A stretch of DNA of 64,000 nt from JAEUIV01 sp033763795 (GTDB lineage Bacteria > Planctomycetota > Phycisphaerae > Phycisphaerales > UBA1924): NCBI GenBank assembly GCA_033763795.1, contig JANRJV010000038.1, positions 1 to 64,000 of the forward strand, read 5' to 3'. This document shows, one piece after another, positions 33,368-41,762 of the stretch. Each line of letters begins with the position of its first letter. The first letter of the stretch is position 1. The notes below the pieces were generated by a model that made no database searches, was not told the DNA's origin, and worked only from the letters and a program-made list of their open reading frames with translations. The position numbers and the translations under genes are program-made.

Positions 33368-35011
33368 TCACGCCTTCGGCTGGTGCTCGAAGGGGGGCCC
33401 GGACCGGTCCGCCGAGGTCTCGAAGCCCCGTCCCGGCGCTCCGGGCACGTCCAGCGCGGGGGCCATCGCCACCTCGGGCACGCCGCCGGGATCGCCCCCC
33501 AGAACCGCGGCGCCGCCCCGGGCCTCGCTGACGCCTTCCCGGCCGCCCTCCAGGACCTTCATCGACTTCCACCGCCCGACGCGGAACCGGGCCAGCAGCA
33601 CGAGCGACAGCGTGATGATGTAGAGGCTCGCGGCCGCCCAGGGCCCATAGCTGGAGAGCCCCGGCAGCAGGTTCACGGTCAGCCATCCCCCTCCCACGAT
33701 CAGACCCCACGAGAGGAAGATGGTGGCGACTCCCGGCCAGACCGTGTCGCCCGCGCCGCGGAGGGCCCCGCTGATGGTGATCGCCAGCCCGTCGAAGAGC
33801 TGGAAGGTGGCGGCCATCATGAGCATGACCTTGGCCAGCTCGACGATCCGGGCGGCCTGCTCGGGGGTTGCCTCGTCGGACAGGAACACCCGGACCATCG
33901 GCTCGCCCAGCACGACGAAGCACACGGCGCAGGCGCCCATGTAGACCATGGTCAGCCGCACCGCGAGCCAGGTGCGCCGCTCGGCGAGATCGTGCCTGCC
34001 CGCGCCGATGCAGCGGCCGACGATGGCGGTGGTCGCGATCGAGATCCCGACGGCCGGCATGAACGACAGCATGAGGTACTGGTGCGTGATCCAGCCGGCG
34101 GGGCCGTGGACGGCGATCTCCTGGCCGTGATCGAACGAGGCGACGAAGCCGCCCATGAAGATCCACCAGCAGACCATCTCGTTGCCGAACATCACGCCGC
34201 CGGGCCAGCCGAGCCTGAGGATGTCCCTGACGGGCCCGAGCGCGGGGCGCCAGGCGCGGCGCGTGCCGTACTGGCGCGCGTAGCGCCCGGACAGGAAGAC
34301 CACGGCGGGGAGCGCACACTCCACGATCAGCCCGCAGACGGTGCCGACGGCGGCTCCGCGCAGGGCGAGCCTCTGCACGTCTTCGGTGAGCTCTGGGGAA
34401 GTCCGCTTGGCCGCGATGATGAGGGCCAGCGACACGCCGATGTTGACGATGTTGCCCACGATCGTGCTCGCCATCACGATCATGGGGCGGTGCATGCCGT
34501 AGAAGTAGTGGCCCAGCGTGCGGGCGGTGAGCGTGAAGATCATGCCCAGCAGGAGGATGCGCCCGTAGTCGGTCTCCATGGCGTGGATGTGCGCCGATAC
34601 GGGCTCGAGTCCCAGAGAGGCGCGCATGGCCTCGAAGACCAGCGGGAACGCGGCTGTGTAGGGGATCAGGACGAGCAGCCACACGGCGAGGCCGATCCAG
34701 ATGCCCGCCCAGGCGTACGCGGCGCCCCGCTCGGGCTTCCCCGCACCGAGGTTCTGGCTGACGTAGGTGTTGATGACGCCCAGCATGCCCATCATCACCG
34801 AGCCGGGAACCCAGGACGCGATGCCGCCGTTGCCCGCGGCCATCAGGGCCTGAGGGCCGACGAGGTTCGCGCACAGAAGCCGATCGACGAACTGCATGAG
34901 CGAGAACGACACCATCCCGATCACCGCGGGGGTGGCGATGGTGAGCATCTCGCGCAGCGCCGAGCGATCGTCGGCGGGCAGCGGTCCGGATTCGCTCAAC
35001 GCCACGTCCAT
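33368..35011 (-). CDS. MATE-family multidrug/cation antiporter
   Basis: 547 aa with ~12 predicted membrane helices in two halves. Typical MATE features: FSLMQFVDRLLCANLVGPQA in helix 1, ALRGAGDTVWPGVATIF in the second half, GPWAAASLYIITLSLVLLAR at the end. The family extrudes cationic drugs or other small molecules using Na+ or H+ gradients. A cytoplasmic C-terminal tail of ~60 residues (Gly/Pro/Glu-rich) is not part of the fold. ATG 35011 is chosen because the first helix follows soon after; upstream in-frame sequence is Arg/Pro-rich and overlaps the divergent scpB promoter. The substrate cannot be predicted. Confidence 0.9.
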   Translation of the reverse strand: MDVALSESGPLPADDRSALREMLTIATPAVIGMVSFSLMQFVDRLLCANLVGPQALMAAGNGGIASWVPGSVMMGMLGVINTYVSQNLGAGKPERGAAYAWAGIWIGLAVWLLVLIPYTAAFPLVFEAMRASLGLEPVSAHIHAMETDYGRILLLGMIFTLTARTLGHYFYGMHRPMIVMASTIVGNIVNIGVSLALIIAAKRTSPELTEDVQRLALRGAAVGTVCGLIVECALPAVVFLSGRYARQYGTRRAWRPALGPVRDILRLGWPGGVMFGNEMVCWWIFMGGFVASFDHGQEIAVHGPAGWITHQYLMLSFMPAVGISIATTAIVGRCIGAGRHDLAERRTWLAVRLTMVYMGACAVCFVVLGEPMVRVFLSDEATPEQAARIVELAKVMLMMAATFQLFDGLAITISGALRGAGDTVWPGVATIFLSWGLIVGGGWLTVNLLPGLSSYGPWAAASLYIITLSLVLLARFRVGRWKSMKVLEGGREGVSEARGGAAVLGGDPGGVPEVAMAPALDVPGAPGRGFETSADRSGPPFEHQPKA

Positions 35012-35148
35012 GCGGAACTCCGGGCCACCTCGGCGACCGACGGGGGCGGTGAGTGTACGCCCCGCGCCGGGCCCGAGCGTGAAGGGCTCGGGGGAGCTGA
35101 TCGGGCGCGACGAGGCCGGCCCGTGCTCCGCGGCCGCGCCGCGTGAGG

Positions 35149-35160
35149 TAGCATTCGAGC
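35149..35160 (+). promoter_or_regulatory. Candidate leaderless -10 (TAGCAT) of scpB
   Basis: TAGCAT (35149-35154) is 6 nt before ATG 35161. No Shine-Dalgarno and no clear -35. Confidence 0.4.
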
Positions 35161-35898
35161 ATGAGCGAGGTCGCCGCCCCGGCAACATCCAAGTCAAGGC
35201 CCGCCGCGCAGCAAGCCCCCGGGAGCCCGGCGGGCACGGCGCAGCCGAGCGTCGCCCCCGAGCGGCTGGCCGCCTCGGTCGAGGCAGCGCTGCTCTCATC
35301 TTCGAGCCCGCTGTCCCTGGCCCGACTCGTGCAGGCCCTTGGTCTTTCCGACCCCGCGGCGGCGACGCAGGTGCGAGCGTCCATCGACGAGCTGAACCGC
35401 GCGTACGAAGAGACCGCCCGCAGCTACCGGATCGAACAGGTCGCCGGAGGGTGGCGCGCCGTCGCGCTCGCGGAGTTCGGCCCGGTCGTGACGGCTCTGC
35501 ACGGACAGAAGGAATCGCACACGCTGTCCCGGCCCGCCGTCGAGACGCTCGCCATCATCGCCTACCGCCAGCCGATCACCCGCGCGGACCTCGAGTCGAT
35601 CCGCGGCGTCGCGTGCGGCGAGGTCCTCCGGTCGCTGCTGGAGAAGAAGCTGATCGACATCGTGGGCCGGGCGGAAGAGCTGGGGCGGCCCATGCTCTAC
35701 GGGACGACGCGGCGCTTCCTCGAGGTCTTCCATCTGGCGTCCATCAGGGACCTCCCGAATCATCAGGATTTCGCGCCGCCCGCGTCCTCGGCCGGACCTC
35801 GGCGGAGCGTCGGAGCTTCTCAGCCGGATGCGCCCGCAGCCACGGATCCCGGCCCGGGCGGCGACCACCGCGCCGGCGACGCCCCGCCGACTCAGTGA
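35161..35898 (+). CDS. scpB: Segregation and condensation protein ScpB
   Basis: 245 aa. After a ~35-residue Ala/Pro-rich leader come the two winged-helix domains of ScpB: VEAALLSSSSPLSLARLVQA, YEETARSYRIEQVAGGWRAV and the hallmark ETLAIIAYRQPITRADLES then IRGVACGEVLRSLLEKKLI. ScpB dimers bind ScpA on the SMC complex and help condense and segregate the chromosome. The C-terminal ~50 residues are low-complexity Pro/Ala/Asp. scpA, the usual neighbour, is not adjacent. The gene is divergent from the MATE gene; the start has a TAGCAT 6 nt upstream and no Shine-Dalgarno. Confidence 0.93.
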   Translation: MSEVAAPATSKSRPAAQQAPGSPAGTAQPSVAPERLAASVEAALLSSSSPLSLARLVQALGLSDPAAATQVRASIDELNRAYEETARSYRIEQVAGGWRAVALAEFGPVVTALHGQKESHTLSRPAVETLAIIAYRQPITRADLESIRGVACGEVLRSLLEKKLIDIVGRAEELGRPMLYGTTRRFLEVFHLASIRDLPNHQDFAPPASSAGPRRSVGASQPDAPAATDPGPGGDHRAGDAPPTQ

Positions 35899-35909
35899 GA
35901 CACACCACC

Positions 35910-36398
35910 ATGCGTGCAACTCTCTCAGCTTCGCCGCGCTTTCTCCTCCACCGGGCTCGATTCGCCGCGGCGCTGGCCGTCGCGAGTCTGCCGCTCGCCT
36001 GCGGCCCGCACACCATCAAGGGCCGCGTGATCGAGGGCGACGTCAGCGCCGTCATGGTGGTCGACAAGAACGATCATCGCCTGCAGACGCCCGGCGTGCC
36101 GGGAGCTTCGCTCAAGCTGATCAAGGATCCGGCTCGTCTGGAGCCCAAGATCATCGCCGAGCACGTGTCCGGGACGGACGGTGAGTTTGAGCTCCCGGTC
36201 GACGAGTTCGGCGCGGGTGTCATCGAGATGGACGTCGGCTTGCTGGTGCGTCACCGCGGGCATCGCTCGGCCGAGAGCGCCTTCAAGGTGCCCGGCGGCG
36301 GCAAGCGCGTGCTCGTCATGCTCGAGCGGGGCCGGGACGACCCGTCGATGTCGGACGATCGCGTCACGCCGCAGGAGCTTCTCGACCGGTACCGCTGA
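35910..36398 (+). CDS. Lipoprotein with a carboxypeptidase-regulatory-like domain
   Basis: 162 aa. Signal sequence RARFAAALAVASLPLACG ends in the lipobox PLAC at about residues 28-31. The mature protein starts HTIKGRVIEGDVSAVMVVDK and continues PGASLKLIKDPARLEPKIIA and GTDGEFELPVDEFGAGVIEM, the beta-sandwich pattern of carboxypeptidase-regulatory-like (CarboxypepD_reg) domains in which an invariant GxVxD/G strand is followed by a G-x-F strand. Such domains usually serve as small structural modules of envelope proteins. It begins 11 bp after scpB stops and is probably co-transcribed with it. Precise role unknown. Confidence 0.7.
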   Translation: MRATLSASPRFLLHRARFAAALAVASLPLACGPHTIKGRVIEGDVSAVMVVDKNDHRLQTPGVPGASLKLIKDPARLEPKIIAEHVSGTDGEFELPVDEFGAGVIEMDVGLLVRHRGHRSAESAFKVPGGGKRVLVMLERGRDDPSMSDDRVTPQELLDRYR

Positions 36399-36457
36399 GC
36401 GCTCGTGCGCCCGGGCGCAGCCCGCGCGGCGGGCGGAACCCGGCGGCTCGGCGGGCG

Positions 36458-36468
36458 TACACTCTGGC
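36458..36468 (+). promoter_or_regulatory. Candidate leaderless -10 (TACACT) of the DUF58 gene
   Basis: TACACT (36458-36463) lies 5 nt before GTG 36469, with the same hexamer as upstream of ispE. No Shine-Dalgarno. Confidence 0.4.
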
Positions 36469-37629
36469 GTGCGACCGAGCTACCGCTATCACGTGACGTG
36501 GGCGCTGCTCGTCTACCTCGCTCTGACGCTTTTCCTCGCGATCGGCGCGGTCAACAGCCAGAACAACCTGCTGTTCATGGCCTTCGGGCTGGCGCTGGCG
36601 GCGGGCCTGGTTTCCGGGGTCGTGAGCGGGGCGATGATGATGAACCTGAGCGCCACGCGGCTGTCGCCCGGGGCGGTCTCCGTGGGCTCGTCGGCGGTCG
36701 TCCGGTACGAGATCAGCAACCGCAGCCGTCGCCTGCCCGCTTTCGCGCTGGTCGTCGAAGAGGAGCGGCCGCGCCGCCGGCTGGCCCGCGGCTGGACGTC
36801 CATTCTTCAGCCTGCGCGGACCGCCGTGCTTCACATCGCGCCGCGCGAGAGCGTGGAAGTCGCGCTCAGCATGACCGCGCTGCGCCGCGGGCCGGCTCAC
36901 CTGACCGGCATCCGCATCACCACGGCGTTCCCGTTCGGCTTGCTGCGCAAGAGCGTGACCATCCCGGCCGAGGCTACGCTCCTCGTCATGCCGCGGGCGG
37001 CTCGCCTCAGGCGCGAGGCCTCGTCGGGGCTGCTCGTCAGATCGGACTCCGGACGCTCGTCCATGCACCTAGCGGGACGGGGCGATGAGTTCTACGGCGT
37101 GCGCGAGTACGCCCCGGGCGACAGCCCGAGGCTCATCAGCTGGCGCGCCAGCGCCCGCTCGGGCGACCTGGTCGTCCGCGAGAACGCCACGCCGACCGCC
37201 GGCAGCGTGTGGATCATCCTGAACCTTGAGCCCGGGGCGGTCGACCGCCCGCTCTCCGAGGCCGACGAGCGCGCCATCACGCTCGCCGCGAGCTTCATCA
37301 CGAGCGCCATGACGCAGGGGATGGATGCTGGGCTCGCGATCGCCGCCACGGATGCGCTGCTCGCGCCGGCCCGCGGGCTGCGGGCCCGCGCCGCCGCCCT
37401 GGTTGAACTGGCGCGGATCGAGCGCGCGGTGAACCCCGACCGCGATCCTTCCTTCGACGCTCGGCTGGCGCGGCTGTCGCAACGGTCCGCCGTGATCGTC
37501 GTTCATGCCGGCGAGATCGATCCTTCCCTCGGGCCGGCGGGCGCGCGGCACCTTTCCTCCGCTGATCTGGAGCGCGTCACGCTGGCAGCCGAATCTTCGC
37601 CCGCGCCGGCGGCGGAGGGCGCGCGATGA
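36469..37629 (+). CDS. DUF58 membrane protein
   Basis: 386 aa from GTG 36469. Two N-terminal membrane helices (about residues 9-28 and 33-55, LLVYLALTLFLAIGAV and LLFMAFGLALAAGLVSGVV) are followed by a beta domain. The DUF58 signature is GDEFYGVREYAPGDSPRLIS then WRASARSGDLVVRE, at about 205-240. The C-terminal part resembles a von Willebrand A-like fold (SVWIILNLEPGA). DUF58 proteins usually work with a MoxR AAA ATPase and a TgpA transglutaminase. Here the transglutaminase overlaps by 4 bp (ATGA) but no MoxR gene is in the window. Biochemical role unknown. Confidence 0.85.
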   Translation: MRPSYRYHVTWALLVYLALTLFLAIGAVNSQNNLLFMAFGLALAAGLVSGVVSGAMMMNLSATRLSPGAVSVGSSAVVRYEISNRSRRLPAFALVVEEERPRRRLARGWTSILQPARTAVLHIAPRESVEVALSMTALRRGPAHLTGIRITTAFPFGLLRKSVTIPAEATLLVMPRAARLRREASSGLLVRSDSGRSSMHLAGRGDEFYGVREYAPGDSPRLISWRASARSGDLVVRENATPTAGSVWIILNLEPGAVDRPLSEADERAITLAASFITSAMTQGMDAGLAIAATDALLAPARGLRARAAALVELARIERAVNPDRDPSFDARLARLSQRSAVIVVHAGEIDPSLGPAGARHLSSADLERVTLAAESSPAPAAEGAR

Positions 37630-40010
37630 GGCTCCTCACCGCCGGCGACATCGCTACTTATCTGCTGGTGTTCCTGGGCATCCTCGCGTACTCGGTGGCG
37701 GACGCGGACCTGACGTACGCGGTCGTGGCGCTGCCGGTGCTGATCGCGTCCTGGCTGCTCGTGGCCGGGCCCCGCGGCCGACCTTTCCCCCGCTACGTGC
37801 TGAACGGGCTGCTGCTGGTCGCCACGATCAACCTCATCCGGAACTGGGGCGCCGACGACGACACCGTTTCGCGGCTGTGCCGCTATCTGTGCTGGCTGCA
37901 GCTCATCAAGATGTTCGAGCCGCGCACGCCGCGCGACCGCAGTCAGACGCTCGTCATGAGCGTGATGCTCGTGATCGGGGCGTGCCTGACGTCGGTCTCG
38001 ATCGAGCTGGGCGCGGTGCTGCTCGTGTACTGCCCCGCGCTGCTGGCCTCGACGATGCTGCATCAGGTGTTCGCGTCACAGGGGGTTCTCGACGGCGCGG
38101 ACGCCGCCCCCGGACCCCCCGCGGCCTCGCGGCGGGTCGGCGCGTCGTCGCTGGCGCGACGCCTTCTCGTCTTCATCTTCGGCGAGGGCGGTGAATCGCA
38201 CCCCCGGGCGCGGCACGTCGCTCCGTCCGGCAGGAACCCGATCCGGAATCTCGTCAGGGCGGCGTCCATCGCCGGGGCGCTCATTCTCGCGGGGGGTGTC
38301 GCCGTGTACGTGGTGATGCCGCGCGGCTTCGGCGAGGGATTCTTCGGCACGCTGCGGCCGCTGCCGGCCGCCGGGGCCGTCACCGGCTTCCGAGATCACG
38401 TGCAGCTCGGGGCAGAGGGCCTTCTCAGCGAGTCCCGGCGCCCGGTGATGCTCGCGCGGATCGAGAGCTTCAATGCGGGCGGCGCGCCCGGAGCGGAGTT
38501 TTACCTGCGCGGCGCGGTCCTGGATTACTACAACCCCGAGAACAGGCTCTGGGAGCGCAGCCGCGAGGCGCGCAGCTCCATGCGCGAGACGCGATGGGTC
38601 GCCGGCGAGCAGCCCGCCGACCCGCCGCCGGGCACGCCCTACTACCGGATGGAAGTGACCGTCCTCGAGCCCACGGTCGACACGATCTTCACGATCTGGC
38701 GTCCACGCTCGCTCACGTTCACAACCGCGGGCCCGCGGCGCATCCAGTACAAGCGGAGCTTCCTCGACGGCGTGCACCTGCTGAGCGGCGGCCGCGGCGG
38801 ACCGCTCACGTACGAGGTCGTCGCGGCGCCCTTCGACCTTGTTCCGGAGTCGGTCGCCGCTGGAAACCGGCTCCCCGTCCGCAGCGACCCCACGCGCATC
38901 CCGCAGTTCCACGACGGCCCGATCGCCCGGCTCGCCGCCCGCCTGCTGAGCGAGGCGGGCATCGACCCCGCCGACCCGGCCCGCGAAACGCGCGAGCGCG
39001 TCGCCAAGCTCTTCACGCGGCATCTTCAGAGCAACTACGCCTACACGACCCAGATGATCGCCCCGCTCCCTGGGCAGGACCCGATCGAGATGTTCCTCTT
39101 CGACCGCGAGCGCGGCGGGCAGGGCCACTGCGAGTACTTCGCTTCCGCTCTGGCGGCGCTGTGCCTCTCGGTCGACATCCCGGCCCGCGTCGTGACGGGA
39201 TACGTCGCCAGCGAGTACGACCCCGCGACCGCGCAGTACACGGTGCGCGAGAGCCACGCGCACGCGTGGGCCGAGGTCGAGATCCGGCCGCGGCGCTGGG
39301 AGACCTTCGACCCTTCGCCCGACTCGGTGGTGGCCCGCCTGCACGCGGGCGCGGACACGGGCGTCGACTGGATCCGCCGCGCCATGGACGCGATGCAGCT
39401 GGCGTGGGTCCGCAGCATCGTCACGTTCGACCAGCGCCGGCAGGCCGGCGCCATCCGCGGGCTGGGGCGGCTGATCGACGAGTTCCGCGCGGGCCCGGGC
39501 GCGAGCCTGAGCGCGCTCAACGAGTGGGTCGCCGGGCTCCTGCGCACGGAGAGCGAGCTGGCCGATCAGAACAAGGGGCTGCTGGCGGTTCGGCTCGCCG
39601 CGTGGACGCTCCTGCTTGGCACTGTGCTTTCGCTCGCGGTGTATACGGCGATCACGCGGCTGCCGCGGGCCCTGGCCGCGATCTTCGGGCCGCGGCGGTC
39701 AGCGGCGGGCACCGACGAGGCGGACGCCTCGATCGAGCCCATCGCGCGCCGCTACCGCGCTCTTCTCGAGAAGCTCCGGCGCGCGGGCATGGAGCGGCCG
39801 CCGGCCACGCCCGCGCTGGCCTTCGCCCGGTCACTTGGCCCGGGCAGGCGGGCGATCAGCGAGGCCGCCGAGCGCATCGTCGGGCTCTACTACGAGTCGC
39901 GCTACGCACGCCGACCGCTCACCGCCGAGCGGCTGGCCGACGCGGACGAGGCTCTCCGCCGGGTGGACGAGGCGCTCGACCCGCGCCGGGCCGGTACAAC
40001 GCCCCGATGA
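37626..40010 (+). CDS. TgpA-like membrane transglutaminase (DUF3488 + transglutaminase core)
   Basis: 794 aa. The N-terminal membrane half (DUF3488-like) has ~6 helices, starting IATYLLVFLGILAYSVADAD. A large extracytoplasmic region carries the transglutaminase core with the Cys-His-Asp triad: QGHCEYFASALAALCL (C502), ESHAHAWAEVEIRP (H544 or H546) and FDPSPD (D562). One more membrane helix lies near 660-680 (LAAWTLLLGTVLSLAVYTAI), then a cytoplasmic C-terminal domain containing LLEKLRRAGMERPPATPAL (DUF4129-like). Relatives such as Pseudomonas TgpA act on the periplasmic side. The start overlaps the DUF58 stop and the end overlaps the methyltransferase start, both as ATGA. Confidence 0.88.
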   Translation: MRLLTAGDIATYLLVFLGILAYSVADADLTYAVVALPVLIASWLLVAGPRGRPFPRYVLNGLLLVATINLIRNWGADDDTVSRLCRYLCWLQLIKMFEPRTPRDRSQTLVMSVMLVIGACLTSVSIELGAVLLVYCPALLASTMLHQVFASQGVLDGADAAPGPPAASRRVGASSLARRLLVFIFGEGGESHPRARHVAPSGRNPIRNLVRAASIAGALILAGGVAVYVVMPRGFGEGFFGTLRPLPAAGAVTGFRDHVQLGAEGLLSESRRPVMLARIESFNAGGAPGAEFYLRGAVLDYYNPENRLWERSREARSSMRETRWVAGEQPADPPPGTPYYRMEVTVLEPTVDTIFTIWRPRSLTFTTAGPRRIQYKRSFLDGVHLLSGGRGGPLTYEVVAAPFDLVPESVAAGNRLPVRSDPTRIPQFHDGPIARLAARLLSEAGIDPADPARETRERVAKLFTRHLQSNYAYTTQMIAPLPGQDPIEMFLFDRERGGQGHCEYFASALAALCLSVDIPARVVTGYVASEYDPATAQYTVRESHAHAWAEVEIRPRRWETFDPSPDSVVARLHAGADTGVDWIRRAMDAMQLAWVRSIVTFDQRRQAGAIRGLGRLIDEFRAGPGASLSALNEWVAGLLRTESELADQNKGLLAVRLAAWTLLLGTVLSLAVYTAITRLPRALAAIFGPRRSAAGTDEADASIEPIARRYRALLEKLRRAGMERPPATPALAFARSLGPGRRAISEAAERIVGLYYESRYARRPLTAERLADADEALRRVDEALDPRRAGTTPR

Positions 40011-40687
40011 ACATGCCCGCTTCGGACGACTGGGCGCCGCTCGCCCCTGAAGAAGACCGCGTGCAGCGCCGCGCGCTCCGCCGCTTGCTGCCGCGGCGTG
40101 CACTCGTTCTTGACCTCGGCGCGGGCGAGGGGCGCGTCGCGTACGACCTGGCGGTCTCGGGCCGGCGGGTGCTCGCGGTCGATCGTGATGCGCGGGCCCT
40201 CCGCCGCTGCGCTGCCCGGCACGAGGGCATCACTCCCCGCCGCGGTGACTTCCTCTCTCCGCGCACGGCGCTGACGGTCGACGGGGTCGCGCCCGCCGCG
40301 GCGATGTGCCTCGGGCACACGTTCATGACGCTCCACGACGCGGACGTGACTCTGGGATTTCTTCGGCGGCTGGAGGCGGTCCTGCCGCCCGGCGCCCCGC
40401 TGTACCTCGACGATCTGCCCGCGCTGTGGTCCGATGTCGCGTCGGGCAACTGGCAGACCGGCCTGTCGGCGGACGGCGCGTGGCAGCTCGTGTGGGCGGA
40501 GGGGGACAACGTCGTCGCGCTGCGCCGGGGATCGGCGGTCGCGCCACGCTCGTGGAAGGTCCGCAAATCCGACGCTCTGCTGCGGCTCTGGTCGCTGGGC
40601 GAGTTGAGGCTGCTCGCCCGGGCGGCGGGCTGGCGCGGCCCGGTGAGGCTGCGCAAGGACTGCCTGATCCGACTGACCCGACCCTGA
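40007..40687 (+). CDS. SAM-dependent methyltransferase
   Basis: 226 aa. Class I methyltransferase fold with motif I LVLDLGAGEGRVAYDLAV and motif II-like VLAVDRDARALRRC; GDFLSPRTAL marks the adenine-binding acidic region, and PLYLDDLPALW the later strand. The acceptor is unknown. It begins with ATGA overlapping the transglutaminase stop, so translational coupling is likely. A TACAAC 6 nt before the ATG may be coincidental. The C-terminus ends LRKDCLIRLTRP without extra domains. Confidence 0.78.
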   Translation: MNMPASDDWAPLAPEEDRVQRRALRRLLPRRALVLDLGAGEGRVAYDLAVSGRRVLAVDRDARALRRCAARHEGITPRRGDFLSPRTALTVDGVAPAAAMCLGHTFMTLHDADVTLGFLRRLEAVLPPGAPLYLDDLPALWSDVASGNWQTGLSADGAWQLVWAEGDNVVALRRGSAVAPRSWKVRKSDALLRLWSLGELRLLARAAGWRGPVRLRKDCLIRLTRP

Positions 40688-40799
40688 TCCCCGCTCCCCC
40701 GGGCCCCACCCTCAAGCATCGGTCGGACCGTCCCGATCCCTCCGCGAGCGACCCGTGCGGAGCCGGCGCGCCCATATCGGGCCCGGCGGAGACATCGAC

Positions 40800-41690
40800 A
40801 TGCCCGCGACACGTTCAAGAACCGAGAACTGGCGTCAGAGTCTGTCCAGCGTGTACGAGAAGGGCGGTGCGCTTGAGATCACCCTGCCCCGGCACATCGA
40901 CGCCGCGCACACCGACCACGCCGAGGGATCGCCCGCGGCGGACCTGATCTGGCGCGTCAGGCTCATCGGGCTCTCCGACACCGAGATCATCATCGAGCAG
41001 CCGGGCGCGATGGGGCACTCCGTCCCGCTGCACGACGGCATCGAGCTGATCGCGTTGCTGGCGATCGGGCAGAACCGCTGGATGTTCCGCACGCGGAACC
41101 TCGGCGCCACCACGGTGACCCTCGCGGGCGGGCGCCCCATTACGGGCTACCGCCTGATGATGCCCGAGAGCGTCGAGCGCTGCCAGCGGCGCAACTTCTA
41201 TCGCATCTCGACCGTGGGCGTGGTGCTGCCCGGCGTCGAGGTTTTCCCGCTCATCGACCCGGCCTCGGCCGCCATCGCCGACGCGGCGTACCGCTGCGAC
41301 CTTCTCGACGAGCTCGACCACCACATCGCGGCCTGCCCCGTCCGCAAGGGCGAGCCCGTGCTCCCCGAGGTGGGCCCGTCCTTCCAGGGCATGCTCGTCA
41401 ACATCGGCGGCGGCGGCGTGGGCATCGTCTTCGACCCCGCCGAGCAGCCCAAGCTGAACTCCACCACCACGTACTGGCTGCGCATCTCGCTGCCGCCCCA
41501 CCTGCCGCTCCCGCTGACGGTGAGCGCGCGGGTCCGCCACACGCACCTGGACTCTTCACAGAGGCTCTACGCGGGCATGAGCTTCGAGTTTGCGCAGAGC
41601 CCGGGCCACGAGAAGTTCATCGTCGATCAGCTGATGCGCTACGTCGCCACGGTGCAGCGCGAGCAGCTCAAGCGCCAGAAGGACGAGTGA
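40800..41690 (+). CDS. PilZ/YcgR-like putative c-di-GMP-binding protein
   Basis: 296 aa. Organisation resembles YcgR: an N-terminal beta domain (about 40-120; IEQPGAMGHSVPLHDGIELI, LAIGQNRWMFRTRNLG) followed by a PilZ-like barrel. The expected RxxxR motif appears in ERCQRRNFYRIST (about 124-136). The second PilZ motif, normally D/NxSxxG, reads VNIGGGGVGIVF (about 200-211), so the serine is replaced by glycine. A ~45-residue insert separates the two motifs. If functional it would sense cyclic di-GMP and act on motility or surface structures. A GGAG 8 nt before ATG 40800 supports this start. Confidence 0.65.
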   Translation: MPATRSRTENWRQSLSSVYEKGGALEITLPRHIDAAHTDHAEGSPAADLIWRVRLIGLSDTEIIIEQPGAMGHSVPLHDGIELIALLAIGQNRWMFRTRNLGATTVTLAGGRPITGYRLMMPESVERCQRRNFYRISTVGVVLPGVEVFPLIDPASAAIADAAYRCDLLDELDHHIAACPVRKGEPVLPEVGPSFQGMLVNIGGGGVGIVFDPAEQPKLNSTTTYWLRISLPPHLPLPLTVSARVRHTHLDSSQRLYAGMSFEFAQSPGHEKFIVDQLMRYVATVQREQLKRQKDE

Positions 41691-41762
41691 CCCCCGCGCA
41701 GATCGGGCCGGGACCGGGGGCGCGGCCGGGGCTGCGGCGCGGCCGCGGCGGCGGCGTTCGGG

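Noticed and set aside
32156..35146. A 996-codon + strand frame opposite the SpoIID, alpha-CTD and MATE genes
   Set aside because: It spans three well-supported genes on the other strand and two intergenic regions; composition is that of a codon-position artefact.
38594..40687. A long upstream extension of the methyltransferase frame through the transglutaminase gene
   Set aside because: Upstream of 40007 the frame is Arg/Pro/Gly-rich shadow sequence; the transglutaminase triad is in the other frame and the ATGA overlap marks the true start.
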